NCBI GenBank assembly: GCA_015489285.1
Contig: WGAA01000208.1
Coordinates: 1-6,977 of the forward strand
Direction: 5' to 3'
Origin: Anaerolineae bacterium
GTDB lineage: Bacteria > Chloroflexota > Anaerolineae > JAADDB01
DNA length: 6,977 nt
Each line of letters opens with the position of its first letter. Position 1 is the stretch's first letter. The translations under genes were made by a program, and so were the position numbers. The notes under the pieces were generated by a model. The model searched no databases and was not told the DNA's origin. It worked only from the letters and a program-made list of their open reading frames with translations. This document shows, one piece after another, positions 6,667 through 6,977 of this stretch.

Positions 6667-6694
6667 ACGATTAACGATTGACGATTAACGATTA
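6667..6694. repeat. Tandem heptamer array, four units of ACGATTA
   Basis: Four contiguous 7-base units: ACGATTA, ACGATTG, ACGATTA, ACGATTA. A further partial unit ATTGA follows. Short tandem heptamers in intergenic DNA are known in other bacteria, for example the STRR repeats of cyanobacteria; their role is generally unknown. Confidence 0.85.
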
Positions 6695-6742
6695 ATTGAA
6701 GGGATAGTGTGGTTATGGGGGTTAGCGCGATAGATGGGGAAA

Positions 6743-6770
6743 AGTAACGAGTAACGGAGTAACGAGTAAC
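6743..6770. repeat. Second heptamer array, AGTAACG units
   Basis: The units are AGTAACG (6743), AGTAACGG (6750, with one extra G), AGTAACG (6758) and a partial AGTAAC (6765). Read in the register GTAACGA, the unit differs by a single base from the first array read as TTAACGA, so the two arrays look related. They are 48 bases apart. Confidence 0.8.
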
Positions 6771-6780
6771 CGCCTGGAGC

Positions 6781-6817
6781 GAAGACAAAGTTGACTCTAC
6801 AAAGCCAACCCGTCTTC
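6781..6817. repeat. Imperfect hairpin beginning the unassigned end region
   Basis: GAAGAC (6781-6786) pairs with GTCTTC (6812-6817). Inside, GTTG (6790-6793) pairs with CAAC (6806-6809), with a 3-by-2 internal loop and a 12-base apical loop. The fold is plausible but modest, and it could be chance in a sequence of this length. Confidence 0.4.
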
Positions 6818-6977
6818 AAGTCACGCTGTCAAGTCCTGAAATACGTTTAGTCTGGTCCTGCGGATAGTCAGCATTTGGCACATTAACAAGTGGCCTCCGT
6901 CTCGGGTGGAAAGACTAAGGCAGGTGCCGTGACACGGCCGAGATAGACATCTTCGGGCCGGGCGTAGTTCAGGCTCA

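Larger units (their letters stand above)
6541..6977. other. Non-coding, repeat-rich intergenic tail
   Basis: No convincing coding frame is present on either strand after the stop at 6540. Base composition changes: the first 110 bases are GC-rich and hairpin-forming, about 6655-6770 is clearly AT-richer than the rest of the window, and 6771-6977 is intermediate. The stretch holds a GC hairpin, a perfect 16-bp inverted repeat, a 10-bp palindrome and two heptamer arrays, listed separately, then unassigned sequence to the window edge. Confidence 0.7.

Noticed and set aside
6667..6770. CRISPR array
   Set aside because: The units are only 7 bases and contiguous without unique spacers, and there are no cas genes in the window.
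6306..6788. Minus-strand 160-residue frame across the Trm112-like gene and the repeats
   Set aside because: Part of it is translated from tandem heptamers and the perfect inverted repeat, and the rest is antisense to a recognised gene. No domain is visible.

Overview
The window is a GC-rich bacterial segment. Its first 6.54 kb is a dense, entirely plus-strand gene train and its last about 440 bases are non-coding and rich in repeats. The codon use, the cytosolic GAF-PAS histidine kinase paired with an OmpR-type regulator, the sigma-region-4-like helix-turn-helix protein and the Trm112-like zinc protein together suggest a Chloroflexota (possibly thermophilic) genome. That placement is inferred from gene style only; no marker gene here proves it.

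Layout: (1) positions 1-408 hold the C-terminal end of a sigma-factor-like helix-turn-helix protein cut by the window edge. (2) 427-1863 is gatB, subunit B of the Asp/Glu-tRNA amidotransferase. (3) 1875-2669 is a patatin-like phospholipase. (4) 2666-3859 is an M20-family metal-dependent amidohydrolase. (5) 3853-5460 is a soluble GAF-PAS sensor histidine kinase. (6) 5457-6182 is its OmpR/PhoB-type response regulator. (7) 6295-6540 is a small Trm112-like protein with two CxxC pairs, which has a 112-base leader and possibly its own promoter.

Genes 1 to 6 are separated by 18 or fewer bases or overlap by 4, 7 and 4 bases, and the starts checked have convincing Shine-Dalgarno sequences. They are therefore very likely one translationally coupled operon. 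Functionally it mixes housekeeping (gatB) with two hydrolases and a two-component system. The kinase and regulator are a clear pair. A regulatory link to the two hydrolases is only an inference from packing.

The tail (6541-6977) holds a GC-rich hairpin, a perfect 16-bp inverted repeat, a 10-bp palindrome and two short heptamer arrays whose units differ by one base (TTAACGA and GTAACGA). It ends in about 200 bases of ORF-poor sequence that can form several hairpins and runs off the window. This tail is the least explained part. I do not see a convincing new multi-gene system in the window.
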